The notes under the pieces: generated by a model
Databases searched by the model: none
What the model was told of the DNA's origin: nothing
What the model saw: only the letters and a program-made list of their open reading frames with translations
Origin: Sulfitobacter sp. DFL-14
Lineage (GTDB): Bacteria; Pseudomonadota; Alphaproteobacteria; Rhodobacterales; Rhodobacteraceae
Length of the DNA: 64,000 nucleotides
Assembly: GCF_003335585.1 (NCBI RefSeq)
Contig: NZ_QBFD01000022.1
Coordinates: 1 to 64,000, forward strand
Reading direction: 5' to 3'
Shown here: positions 31,311-39,519 of the stretch, one piece after another
How the letters are laid out: each line of letters opens with the position of its first letter
How positions within the stretch are numbered: position 1 is the stretch's first letter
Position numbers and translations under genes: made by a program

Positions 31311-34300
31311 GCGTCAAGGCCAACAATGTGCTCTGCGCACCGCTCCTGGACCCCGGCATGGGTCGTAAGGAGATCGAGGCACCCCATGGCCTGACGATCG
31401 CCGAGATTGTCGCCTTGGCGCTGCCGGGGTTCCGCGATCCGCGCAAGGGGCTGCGGGTACTGCTGGTGACCGATCGGGGGGCCTCCGTGGTCGATCCGGC
31501 CTATTGGTCCAGCCTCCGGCCGATGCCCCACGCCCGCGTCGTGATCCGCACGATCCCCGGCAAGGATGCTCTGCGGTCAGTTCTGCTGGCCGTCGTGTCG
31601 ATCGCGGCCGCCGCCCTCGCACCCTATCTGTTTCCGACGCTGGGCAAGGTAGGATTGGCACTGGCAACCTCGGGCCTGACCGTTCTGGGCCAACTGTTGG
31701 TCAACGCGCTGATCCCACCGACGCAGCCAGAGGGCGAAGAGCGCCGCAACGTCTACAACATCGACGGCTGGCGGAATGAGGGACGGCCCGGCTCCCCGGT
31801 GCCCTACCTCTTCGGCAAGCATCGCTACGCCCCGCCATTCGCAGCCACCTCCTGGACCGAGATCGTCGGCGACCAGCAATATGTCCGGGCGCTGTTCTGC
31901 CTTGGCTATGGCCCTTTGCGGATCTCCGATCTGCGGATCGGGGATACGCCGATCAGCGATTACGAGGACGCAGATGTCGAGATCCGCGAAGGCCGGGAAG
32001 ATGACCTGCCGATCGGGCTCTACCCCGAGCAGGTGCTCGAGGAAAACGCCGGTGTCCAGCTGGTCCGGCCCAAGCCGCGCGACCTGACCGGCGAGATCAT
32101 TCCCGGCTCGGTCGGCGTGGAAACACCCGTCACGCGCTTCACGGCGTCCAACTCGGCGCAAGCTTCCGTGATCCTGGCATATCCGGCGGGTCTTTATGCC
32201 ATTGACGACAAGGGCCGGGTTGCCCCGCGCAGCGTCAGCGTGCGTATCCGGGCGCGCCTCAATGGTGTGGGTGTCTGGCAGGAGGTGGTGACCCTGGCGA
32301 TCACGGCCAAGAAACAGGAGGGCTTCCTGCGCCAGCACCGCTGGACCCTGCCCACCCGTGGCCGCTGGCAGATCGAAGTCACCCGGATGACCGACGACAG
32401 CACCAGCACGCAAGCCTCCGACAAGGTGGTGCTGTCGGGCATCCAGTCGATCCGGCCAGAGTACCCGATCAACTTCGAAAAACCGCTTGCCCTGGTCGCG
32501 ATCCGGGTGCGCGCAACCTACCAGTTGAATGGGCCTTTAAACGCCTTCAATGCCCTGATTGAACGCGAGGCGCTGATCCACGAGGAAGGCGAATGGGTCA
32601 CCGGCTACGGTCGCACTCCAGCGACCGCATATGTTGCTGCCCTCACCGGGCCGATGAACCCCTTTCCGGCGTCCTCCTCTGCTATCGACTGGGACCAGAT
32701 CGCCGACTGGCATGATTGGTGCGTCGAGAAGGGCCTCAAGTACGACCGGGTCCACGATGGCCAGGAGACGCTGGGCGAGATGCTGCTCGCGATCTGCGCG
32801 GCCGGTCGCGCCAGCCCTCGGCACGACGGGGTCAAATGGGGCGTTGTGATCGACCGGCCCGAGACGCTGGTGGTCGATCACATCAACCCCCGCAACAGCG
32901 ACCAGTTTCAATGGTCCCGCAGCTATTTTGATCCACCCGATGGCGTGCGCGTTCGGTTCCTGGACGAGACCAACAACTATGAGGAAGCGGAACGGGTCAT
33001 CCCCTGGCCAGGACACGTTGGCGATGTGGCGCTCACCGAAACCGTGGAGATGCCTGGCAAAACCGATCCAGCTGAAATCTGGATCGAAGCGCGCCGCCGG
33101 ATGTACGAGCTGATCTACCGGCCCGACAGCTTCTCGGCCATGCAATCAGGCCGCGCCCGGGTGGTGACCCGCGGTGACCTGGTCATGGGCAGCTTCGACG
33201 TGCTGGACCGAACCCAGCTCTCTGCCAGGGTAAAATCGGTGACAGGTGCGCTGGTCGAGCTCGACGAAGAGATCACGGTCGGCGAAGACTTTGGCATCCG
33301 GTTCCGGGTCTTCGCGGATGAGGAAGACGTGATCGGCAGTTCGGTGATCAGCAAGATCGCCCCGATGGAGGAGCCCACCCGCGCGGTGCGTCTGCTGGAC
33401 CGGGCGGCGGTGCCGACCGTCGGCGAGGCCGTGCATCTCGGTCCGATCACCACCGAGAGCCTGCCCCTCAGGGTGCGGGGCATCGAAGGGGCCGATGACT
33501 TTGGCGCTCGGGTGATGATGGTCGCGGCCGCGCCCGAGATCGACACGCTGACCGACGCCGAGGTCCCACCCGAATGGGACGGTCGGATTGGCGAGATCAT
33601 CGATCAGACCGCCGTCATCCCGGCGGTGCCGCTCTTTGTCTCGGTCGCATCGGGCCTGATCGGTACGGGTGATCCTGACGGCTTCGAGGTCGTGTTGCAG
33701 ACCGGCACCGGCTCAACCGCACTCGTTGATGCCTTCGAGTTCGACCATCGCCTGACCAGCTCCGGCGTCTGGACCACCGAGACCATTCCAGTCGCTGCCG
33801 GTGGCATCAGCCTGGACGACTACGAGGCGGGCAACGAGATCGAGTTCCGCGCCCGCGCCCTGGCGAACACCACGCCAGGCGACTACACCGCCGTCGCGAC
33901 CCTGACCATCGGCGAGGATGACCCCGCCATCCCGGCAGCGCTTGACGACGAAGCGATCTCCGCGACCGGAAGTCTGGGCCATGCCACCCTGGTGGTTGCG
34001 GTGCCTGAGACCGGCGCGCCGACCCAATTGCAGATCTACCGCGTGCCCACGGGCAACCCGCTCGACCGCGAGACCCATGCCATCGGCAGCCGCCTTGAGG
34101 TCTCTGCCGGTTCGACGCTGAACTATGTCGACGGCGACGGGACCCGTGTGAACCTGCTGAGCTCTGCGGATTTCAACAGCGCGGACAATTGGAGCCTCGA
34201 CAGCGGCTGGGCCATTGCCGGTGGCAAGGCAACCTTCACACCAGGTGCCGCAGGCAACCTCGCGCAGACCCTGACTTTGACGGCAGGCACCACCTACCGT

Positions 34301-34609
34301 GTCGCCTTCGAGGTCTCGGGTTATGTCGCGGGCGACGTCAAGCCGCGGCTGATCGGCGGCACCAACGTCAGCGGCGAAACGGTGACGGCCAACGGTCTGT
34401 TCCTGGACAGCCTGACGGCGCTGACCGGCAATACCGATTTCAAGTTCCTCGCCCAGACCACCTTCGATGGCAGCATCGAGTTTGTCCGGCTCTTCGCAGA
34501 GACCCCGAGCTGCGTCGAGGCAGGCGGCTGGGATTACTACGTCGAGCCGATCAATGACGAGAACATCGCCGGACCGGTGTCCGGCCCTTTCACCACGACG
34601 ATCTACTAG
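31307..34609 (+). CDS. Tail tip / host-specificity protein (gpJ-like)
   Basis: An 1100-residue tip protein. The N-terminus (to about residue 150) has a ubiquitin-like region and a hydrophobic pair (RSVLLAVVSIAAAALAPYLFPTLGKVGLALATSGLTVLGQLLVNALIPP) like lambda I; the central part contains the TipJ core (NVYNIDGWRNEGRPGSPVPYLFGKHRYAP, LGYGPLRISDLRIGDTPI, WCVEKGLKYD). The last 150 residues (LLSSADFNSADNWSLDSGW...) look like a carbohydrate-binding jelly roll. This domain order suggests an I-J fusion carrying its own receptor-binding module. It is followed 9 bases later by the side-fibre gene. Confidence 0.9.
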   Translation: MSVKANNVLCAPLLDPGMGRKEIEAPHGLTIAEIVALALPGFRDPRKGLRVLLVTDRGASVVDPAYWSSLRPMPHARVVIRTIPGKDALRSVLLAVVSIAAAALAPYLFPTLGKVGLALATSGLTVLGQLLVNALIPPTQPEGEERRNVYNIDGWRNEGRPGSPVPYLFGKHRYAPPFAATSWTEIVGDQQYVRALFCLGYGPLRISDLRIGDTPISDYEDADVEIREGREDDLPIGLYPEQVLEENAGVQLVRPKPRDLTGEIIPGSVGVETPVTRFTASNSAQASVILAYPAGLYAIDDKGRVAPRSVSVRIRARLNGVGVWQEVVTLAITAKKQEGFLRQHRWTLPTRGRWQIEVTRMTDDSTSTQASDKVVLSGIQSIRPEYPINFEKPLALVAIRVRATYQLNGPLNAFNALIEREALIHEEGEWVTGYGRTPATAYVAALTGPMNPFPASSSAIDWDQIADWHDWCVEKGLKYDRVHDGQETLGEMLLAICAAGRASPRHDGVKWGVVIDRPETLVVDHINPRNSDQFQWSRSYFDPPDGVRVRFLDETNNYEEAERVIPWPGHVGDVALTETVEMPGKTDPAEIWIEARRRMYELIYRPDSFSAMQSGRARVVTRGDLVMGSFDVLDRTQLSARVKSVTGALVELDEEITVGEDFGIRFRVFADEEDVIGSSVISKIAPMEEPTRAVRLLDRAAVPTVGEAVHLGPITTESLPLRVRGIEGADDFGARVMMVAAAPEIDTLTDAEVPPEWDGRIGEIIDQTAVIPAVPLFVSVASGLIGTGDPDGFEVVLQTGTGSTALVDAFEFDHRLTSSGVWTTETIPVAAGGISLDDYEAGNEIEFRARALANTTPGDYTAVATLTIGEDDPAIPAALDDEAISATGSLGHATLVVAVPETGAPTQLQIYRVPTGNPLDRETHAIGSRLEVSAGSTLNYVDGDGTRVNLLSSADFNSADNWSLDSGWAIAGGKATFTPGAAGNLAQTLTLTAGTTYRVAFEVSGYVAGDVKPRLIGGTNVSGETVTANGLFLDSLTALTGNTDFKFLAQTTFDGSIEFVRLFAETPSCVEAGGWDYYVEPINDENIAGPVSGPFTTTIY

Positions 34610-34618
34610 GAGCCTGAC

Positions 34619-37336
34619 ATGGCAGAAAACGGATTAAAAACGACTGATCTCGACCTGGCACCTTTGGTGGATGATCTAACTGGCAACAAGGATGGGTCGT
34701 CTGTGCGCATTACAGCGAGCAGCCTGGGCCAGCAGTTGCTCGGCGCTGGTCCCGTGGCCGATGCGATCAACTTGTTGGAAGACCAGGTGCTCTCCGGGCT
34801 CAGTCCAGCCAGTTCCTGGGCGGACCTTCTGGCCCTTGTTCCCGTCGCCGATGACGTGGGCTCCTCGGTGCCCGACACGGACGCTGGCACCCACCTTCAG
34901 GCGACAGCGACCGGCTATGACGGGGCGAGTGTTCCCAATGCCGGTGTCTACCGCTGGGTAGCGACCTGGTCGCGCTGGTTGCGGGTCAGCGACACGGCTC
35001 TATCGGGTAAAGCTGATGCCGCCGCCACCGCCGCCGCGCTGGCCACCAAGGCTGACGACGCGGCCACCACCGCCGCGTTGGCGACCAAGGCTGACGACGC
35101 CACCACCACCGCAGCTCTGGCCACCAAGGCACCGCAGAGTGAGGTCGACGAACTGACGTCCAAGGTCAACGCGCTGGATGCCGCCATCGTGCTGCAGGAC
35201 GTTTGGGATGCCACGGTCGGCAGCTTCCCCGGCGCCGGTTCGGCCCAGAGCGGCAACCTCTGGATCGTCTCGGTCGCCGGGACCGTCGATGGGGTCGAGT
35301 TCGGGATCGGAGACCGCATCGTCGCGATCACGGATGACGCCAGCACAACCACCTTCGCAGGGAACTGGTTCAAGGAAGACTACACGCCGCAAGTTCTCAG
35401 GGTGAACGAAAAAACCGGTGATGTGGTCCTGGATAAAGACGACGTGGGTCTCGACCAGGTCGACAACACCCGGGACGACGAAAAGATCGTGTCGGGCCCC
35501 CAGCAAACGGCGCTGGATGCGGTCAGGGAGGGTGCTGTGGCCGTCCCTCGCCAGGCGCTCTATTTCGGCGATGAGGCCGATGTGGAAGATGGCGAGGAGG
35601 TAGAGGTAACCGAAGACGGCCAACTGATCCGCCTTGGCCCAACCTCGCAGGTCGCGCGGGTCGGAGCTGATCTTGAGGACGCAAAAGACGGCACCGGTCG
35701 CTGGACGCTCACCTTTGACCCGAACCTGATGGCCTATGAAGAAGTCCGCACCGATGGGCAGGGCAACATTCTTTCCGGCAGCGCGCCCTTGCTTGATCCT
35801 GGCACCCGCTGGACCCTGACCTTTGATACAAACCTGATCGGCAAGGATGTGGTTGAAGTTGACCGCATGGGTAAGGTGATCACCGCTACGGCGACGCTCG
35901 GCCTCGACGCGCAGCCCCAGGACGAAGCTGTCCCCGCGCTATCTGACACGATGCAGGCCTACGGAGCCATCGGGCTGGCGGATGAGGCCGCAGCCTGGCG
36001 GGCGGACCTCGACGCCAACGGTGCGCCATTGGAAGACCCGGCGAACAGCCCGGAGCTGACCGTGATCACCGACGCGGCGACCATTGCCACGTACCTGCCC
36101 ATGGTGAACCGCATGGTGCCGGTGATTACGCAGTGTCACCGCAGCGGGCGCGTCTGGCGGGCCTATTATGGCAACAACGGACCCTTGGGGACCGACCCGG
36201 AACATACCGGGCATGATATGTTCATGCTGCTGGAATATACCGAGGACTTTGCGGACGGCGGGGTCGCGCCCCCTGCGACCGATGGCGAAACCGACGATGT
36301 GGAGTGGAAGCCGGTCGCGGTGATCCACTATGCGACCAACGACGACGCGCTGGTCCAGGACGGGCAGTTTTTCTACACCCATCAAGGCTATCTGGTGTTC
36401 GCCATGGCGATCAAGACCACCGGCGATCTGCAGGTCAACCGCGCCTGGGTGATCCAGAACCCTGACACCGGCGAGGCAGCGGATCTTGATCTTGAAGTTG
36501 ACGGAACATTCGTGTTCGGGCCGCAGACCTTCTTTGGCTATGGCTTCGCCTTCCAGCCGCATGTCCTGGGGACCGAGCACCGCTATTTTATGTCGGGTTT
36601 CCCGGCGACCACTGACCCGCGCGAAGTCGATAGACGACCGCGCTACTGCCGCCTCCGGATCCACGAGACGCGGGATCAGGGCGTTGTCACTGACGTTCGG
36701 GCCTATTCTCAGGTCATCAGCGAAGTACCAGCCATGCTCGACAGCGAGGAAGAGGACTTTCCTGAGCCAACGGCAGTTCCTGTCGGCGGCGATGAGGTCC
36801 TGATGGTGTTCCGAACGAACAGCGCCGGAGCACACGAGCGTCGGTCCTATGATGGCGGGTTGTCCTGGACCGATGAGGTGGAAGCCTACATCGAACGTGA
36901 ACTGGAAAGCACGCGCTCGAAGACCGTCCTGTGCCGTAGCCCGTCCGGTCGGCTGGTCTGGGCCTTCAACAACGATGGCGCACGCCTGCGGATGTCCGTC
37001 ATGGTCAGCTACAAGGGCAGCGTGGGGCAGGACAGCCACTGGCTGCCGCCAGTGCTGCTGGAAGAACGGGACCGCCCGTTCAGCACCTATCCGTCCGTCG
37101 TATTCCTGCGCGACCGGCTGGGCCGCTACAGCGGCAAGTTCCTGGTCGCCTACGACCGGGGCCGCTCCAAAACCTTCATCGGCCAAGGTGGCGACGAGGT
37201 TGCAGTGGGAACGCCGGGCAGCACGACCTGGAACGAGCTGATCACCTGCCTTGTGGACGAGGAAAAGGCCGCAGCAAGCGCGCCCAACGCCTTTGTCCGA
37301 TACACAACCAACCCCGGCGTAGCCGTACCAGCCTAA
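34619..37336 (+). CDS. Tail fibre with 13-residue repeats and Asp-box propeller
   Basis: The 905-residue adsorption protein has a fibre-like N-terminus (LKTTDLDLAPLVDDLTGNKDGSSVRI), then three 13-residue repeats KADxAxTxAALAT (131-169) that suit a trimeric coiled coil. Two copies of RWTLTFDxNL-type repeats follow (about 363-425), then a long C-terminal domain containing an Asp-box SYDGGLSW (about residue 743) and SPSGRLVWAF/PSVVFLRDRLGRYSGKFLVAYD, as in sialidase-type beta-propellers. It probably binds or processes a surface glycan. A chaperone gene is not obvious; the next gene may be its partner. Confidence 0.82.
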   Translation: MAENGLKTTDLDLAPLVDDLTGNKDGSSVRITASSLGQQLLGAGPVADAINLLEDQVLSGLSPASSWADLLALVPVADDVGSSVPDTDAGTHLQATATGYDGASVPNAGVYRWVATWSRWLRVSDTALSGKADAAATAAALATKADDAATTAALATKADDATTTAALATKAPQSEVDELTSKVNALDAAIVLQDVWDATVGSFPGAGSAQSGNLWIVSVAGTVDGVEFGIGDRIVAITDDASTTTFAGNWFKEDYTPQVLRVNEKTGDVVLDKDDVGLDQVDNTRDDEKIVSGPQQTALDAVREGAVAVPRQALYFGDEADVEDGEEVEVTEDGQLIRLGPTSQVARVGADLEDAKDGTGRWTLTFDPNLMAYEEVRTDGQGNILSGSAPLLDPGTRWTLTFDTNLIGKDVVEVDRMGKVITATATLGLDAQPQDEAVPALSDTMQAYGAIGLADEAAAWRADLDANGAPLEDPANSPELTVITDAATIATYLPMVNRMVPVITQCHRSGRVWRAYYGNNGPLGTDPEHTGHDMFMLLEYTEDFADGGVAPPATDGETDDVEWKPVAVIHYATNDDALVQDGQFFYTHQGYLVFAMAIKTTGDLQVNRAWVIQNPDTGEAADLDLEVDGTFVFGPQTFFGYGFAFQPHVLGTEHRYFMSGFPATTDPREVDRRPRYCRLRIHETRDQGVVTDVRAYSQVISEVPAMLDSEEEDFPEPTAVPVGGDEVLMVFRTNSAGAHERRSYDGGLSWTDEVEAYIERELESTRSKTVLCRSPSGRLVWAFNNDGARLRMSVMVSYKGSVGQDSHWLPPVLLEERDRPFSTYPSVVFLRDRLGRYSGKFLVAYDRGRSKTFIGQGGDEVAVGTPGSTTWNELITCLVDEEKAAASAPNAFVRYTTNPGVAVPA
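35009..35125 (+). repeat. Three tandem 39-bp units in tail fibre gene
   Basis: Three near-identical 39-bp units encode KADAAATAAALAT, KADDAATTAALAT and KADDATTTAALAT, followed by a partial fourth (KA). They form the coiled-coil neck of the fibre and could change in number by slippage or recombination. Confidence 0.85.
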
Positions 37337-37348
37337 AGGACCAATTCA

Positions 37349-38245
37349 ATGACCGTTAAACGCATCATTCAACAGACCGTAAAGAACCCTCTTGTGACCG
37401 CCCCGGCGGGCGCTCCGGCCCTGAACACCCCGGCAGAGCGTGGCCTGCTCGATCTGCTCTACCAGCCTGCCTGGCGCACAAGGAACAAGAGCTGGTTCTC
37501 GGCCCGAGCGGCGCGCCTAGGCGGTGATGGCTTTGTCCAGGACGTGGTGGGCTGGCTGCCCGGCCTCGACGGCGAGCCGCAGTACCTGCTGCGCCATCCC
37601 GACGACGCGACGAACGCGCACCGCATGCGGCGCGGCGTCGGCGCTGACGGCATGGTTACGCTGGGCCAGGATGATCCGGTCGCCGGGGCGTCCGCGATGG
37701 GGACGATGCTGTCATCGGCCAATGCGCTTCTGCCGTCCGTCGCTGTCGATCAGTCGGCGCAGATGACAGTCGCGTTCTTGATGTGGCAACCGCCTGCATC
37801 CGGCGGTTTCATCATGTCGGCAGATGACCTGGCGTCTGGCACAGACCAGATGGCAATCGGGTTCACAGGCGGCACCGAGGCGGTATCGGCCTACAGCCGC
37901 CGCTCGCCTGCTGCACTGTCGCAGACAGTGGATGACGTGATCCCCGATGCCCTTATGCTGCTGGTGGTCGAGTTCACAGGGCTTGCGGCGGCGAGCATTT
38001 ACATCAACGGGACCAAGCAGACCTTGTCCGGCACGCCCAACTGCGCCGCAGTGCTCGGGGGGCAACGGTTCCGCGTCGGCTCCCTGCGCACGGATGCCGG
38101 GGCCAGTTTCTCGACCCCGTCAGATGGCTACGTCGAAGAGGTCTGGGTCTTCCCTGGCGTGGATACTGAAGCTGATGGGTCGATCCATGAGGCGCTGCGG
38201 ACCTACTGCCTCGAAAAACACCCCGGCATGACCATCGCCAGCTGA
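37349..38245 (+). CDS. LamG/concanavalin-like adsorption protein
   Basis: A 298-residue protein whose C-terminal 190 residues look like a concanavalin-type jelly roll: MTVAFLMWQPPASGGFIMS..., LVVEFTGLAAASIYINGTKQTL, RFRVGSLRTDAGASF and the closing YVEEVWVFPGVDTEADGSIHEALRTYCLEKH. The first 100 residues (FSARAARLGGDGFVQDVVGWLPGLDGEPQYLLRHP...) may attach it to the fibre. It follows the fibre gene by 12 bases. Receptor-binding tip or glycan-binding accessory is the likely role; the fold call is by pattern only. Confidence 0.65.
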   Translation: MTVKRIIQQTVKNPLVTAPAGAPALNTPAERGLLDLLYQPAWRTRNKSWFSARAARLGGDGFVQDVVGWLPGLDGEPQYLLRHPDDATNAHRMRRGVGADGMVTLGQDDPVAGASAMGTMLSSANALLPSVAVDQSAQMTVAFLMWQPPASGGFIMSADDLASGTDQMAIGFTGGTEAVSAYSRRSPAALSQTVDDVIPDALMLLVVEFTGLAAASIYINGTKQTLSGTPNCAAVLGGQRFRVGSLRTDAGASFSTPSDGYVEEVWVFPGVDTEADGSIHEALRTYCLEKHPGMTIAS

Positions 38246-38258
38246 CGCTCAAGAAGAC

Positions 38259-38284
38259 GCGGCCTCACCTGACCGGGAGGCCGC
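38259..38284 (+). terminator. Hairpin after the tail operon
   Basis: GCGGCCTC (38259-38266) pairs perfectly with GAGGCCGC (38277-38284), loop 10. No T-tract follows directly. Position 13 bases after the last tail gene suggests a terminator or mRNA-stabilising hairpin before the methyltransferase gene. Confidence 0.5.
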
Positions 38285-38368
38285 TGGGTGTCTCACCACC
38301 CAACAACACGGGGCCAAAGCTCTCACACCTGACCCCGCCGACCAGCAAACGCCTTATGGCCGCTCCCT

Positions 38369-38380
38369 CCCTGATCAGGG
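38369..38380. promoter_or_regulatory. GATC-centred palindrome upstream of Dam-like gene
   Basis: CCCTGATCAGGG is a perfect 12-bp palindrome with GATC at its centre, 30 bases before the ATG of a Dam-type methyltransferase. AAGGCCTT (38382-38389) is a second short palindrome next to it. The arrangement invites methylation-sensitive autoregulation as at Mu mom, but this is unproven. Confidence 0.4.
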
Positions 38381-38410
38381 AAAGGCCTTCTTGAGGCGAT
38401 TCTGCATCCT

Positions 38411-39223
38411 ATGAAAACCCCTGTTTTAACCCCCGTTGAAAAGACCCTTCCCGTTGCCCCCTGGCTGGGCGGCAAACGCAACCTCGCCAAGCGCATTACA
38501 GCCATTCTGGACGCCACCCCGCACAGCACCTATGCCGAGCCCTTCGTGGGCATGGGAGGCGTGTTTCTGCGGCGCTCAATGCGCCCCAGGGCCGAGGTGA
38601 TCAACGATTACGGCCGAGACGTCGCCAATCTCTTCCGCATCCTTCAGCGGCACTATCCGCAGTTTCTGGAAGTCCTTCGGTTCCAACTGACGACACGGGT
38701 GGAATTTCTGCGCCTGGTCGACACCCGCCCGGAGACGCTGACCGACCTCGAGCGCGCGGCCCGGTTCCTCTATCTGCAGCGCACCGCGTTTGGCGGAAAG
38801 GTGTCGGGCCGCAATTTTGGTGTGGCGAAGGATCGGCCAGCCCGGTTCAACCTCACAACGCTAGAGCCCATGCTTGAGGATCTGCATTCCCGGTTGTCAG
38901 GTGTGGTGATCGAGTGCCTCGACTACGCCGAGTTCATTCGCCGTTATGACAGCCCTGGCACCCTGTTCTACCTTGATCCGCCCTACTGGGGCAGCGAGGG
39001 CGACTACGGAAAGGCAATGTTCAGCCGAGAAGAGTTCACCCGGATGGCCGAGCAGCTGGCGAGGATCGAGGGGCGGTTCTTGTTGTCGCTGAACGACGTG
39101 CCCGGAGTGCGCGAGTTGTTTGCTGAGTTCTTAATCGAGGCGGTTGAAACAACGTATTCGATCGGTCTGCAACAGGCCGGGAGTGGTGTACGGGGGGAAG
39201 TTTTGATCAGCAAGCGAATGTGA
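38411..39223 (+). CDS. D12-class N6-adenine DNA methyltransferase (Dam-like)
   Basis: A 270-residue methyltransferase with W18-x-G-G-K-R, SAM-binding motif FVGMGG (45-50) and catalytic DPPYW (189-193), the alpha-group (D12) order typical of Dam and phage Dam enzymes. GATC is therefore the likely but unproven target. It lies at the right end of the prophage, where Mu carries mom. The ATG at 38411 has no good ribosome site, hinting at controlled translation. Alphaproteobacteria normally lack Dam and use CcrM (GANTC), so this gene would give the lysogen a foreign methylation pattern. Confidence 0.9.
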   Translation: MKTPVLTPVEKTLPVAPWLGGKRNLAKRITAILDATPHSTYAEPFVGMGGVFLRRSMRPRAEVINDYGRDVANLFRILQRHYPQFLEVLRFQLTTRVEFLRLVDTRPETLTDLERAARFLYLQRTAFGGKVSGRNFGVAKDRPARFNLTTLEPMLEDLHSRLSGVVIECLDYAEFIRRYDSPGTLFYLDPPYWGSEGDYGKAMFSREEFTRMAEQLARIEGRFLLSLNDVPGVRELFAEFLIEAVETTYSIGLQQAGSGVRGEVLISKRM

Positions 39224-39519
39224 GTGCCTTGCCCATACACCATAATGCCCGCTTTGGCAGCGATTGCAGACCCTGCGCGAAAAAGGATCCAGGGGCGACG
39301 GCTCGGTAAAGCCTGCCTTCGATGTTCCTACTTTAGGGTTTGCTTGCGGCTCGAAGCTGCCGTTGGTCAGATGTCCAAGCGCGGCGTTGCCGCTTCCTCG
39401 AAGCAGACGCTCGACACATCTTGCAGCATTTTGTGTTTGCCAAAGGTCTGGTGAGCGGACGAAGCGCCAATTCGCTGCGAGCCCACCAATGCCAGCTTTC
39501 ACACTGTAAACTGCGGAAT
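39224..39519. other. Right prophage junction and degenerate repeats
   Basis: The right end of the prophage should lie in the first 100 bases or so after the methyltransferase. From about 39325 the sequence (GCGGCTCGAAGCTGCCGTTGG...) resembles the dispersed intergenic repeats at 758-850 and is probably chromosomal. I found no supported gene, and could not define the terminal CA nor a target duplication. Confidence 0.4.

Larger units (their letters stand above)
4415..39330 (+). mobile_element. Complete-looking Mu-like (transposable) prophage, siphovirus tail
   Basis: About 35 kb contain repressor, operator, MuA/MuB-like transposition genes, Mor/C-like activator, lysis genes, Mu-type head genes, lambda/B3-type tail genes and a Dam-like methyltransferase, in uninterrupted order on the plus strand except for the repressor. 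Most neighbours overlap by ATGA junctions and no gene is visibly broken. Coding GC is higher than in the flanking accessory DNA. Head genes resemble phage Mu, while the tail set (frameshifted chaperones, tape measure, NlpC/P60, J-like tip) is that of long non-contractile tails, as in phages B3, D3112 and RcapMu. The boundaries are approximate: the left end lies in 4415-4580 and the right end in about 39224-39330. Confidence 0.92.

Noticed and set aside
35939-37186. Minus-strand frame of 415 residues opposite the tail fibre
   Set aside because: It is a shadow of a fibre gene with clear repeat and Asp-box features; no independent support.
34619-38245. Invertible tail-fibre segment as in Mu (G segment with gin)
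   Set aside because: No serine invertase gene and no inverted crossover sites flanking the fibre genes were found.
4415-39330. Gene transfer agent cluster rather than a phage
   Set aside because: NlpC/P60 and tip genes resemble GTA genes, but transposase, MuB-like ATPase, repressor and Mu-type terminase identify a transposable prophage.
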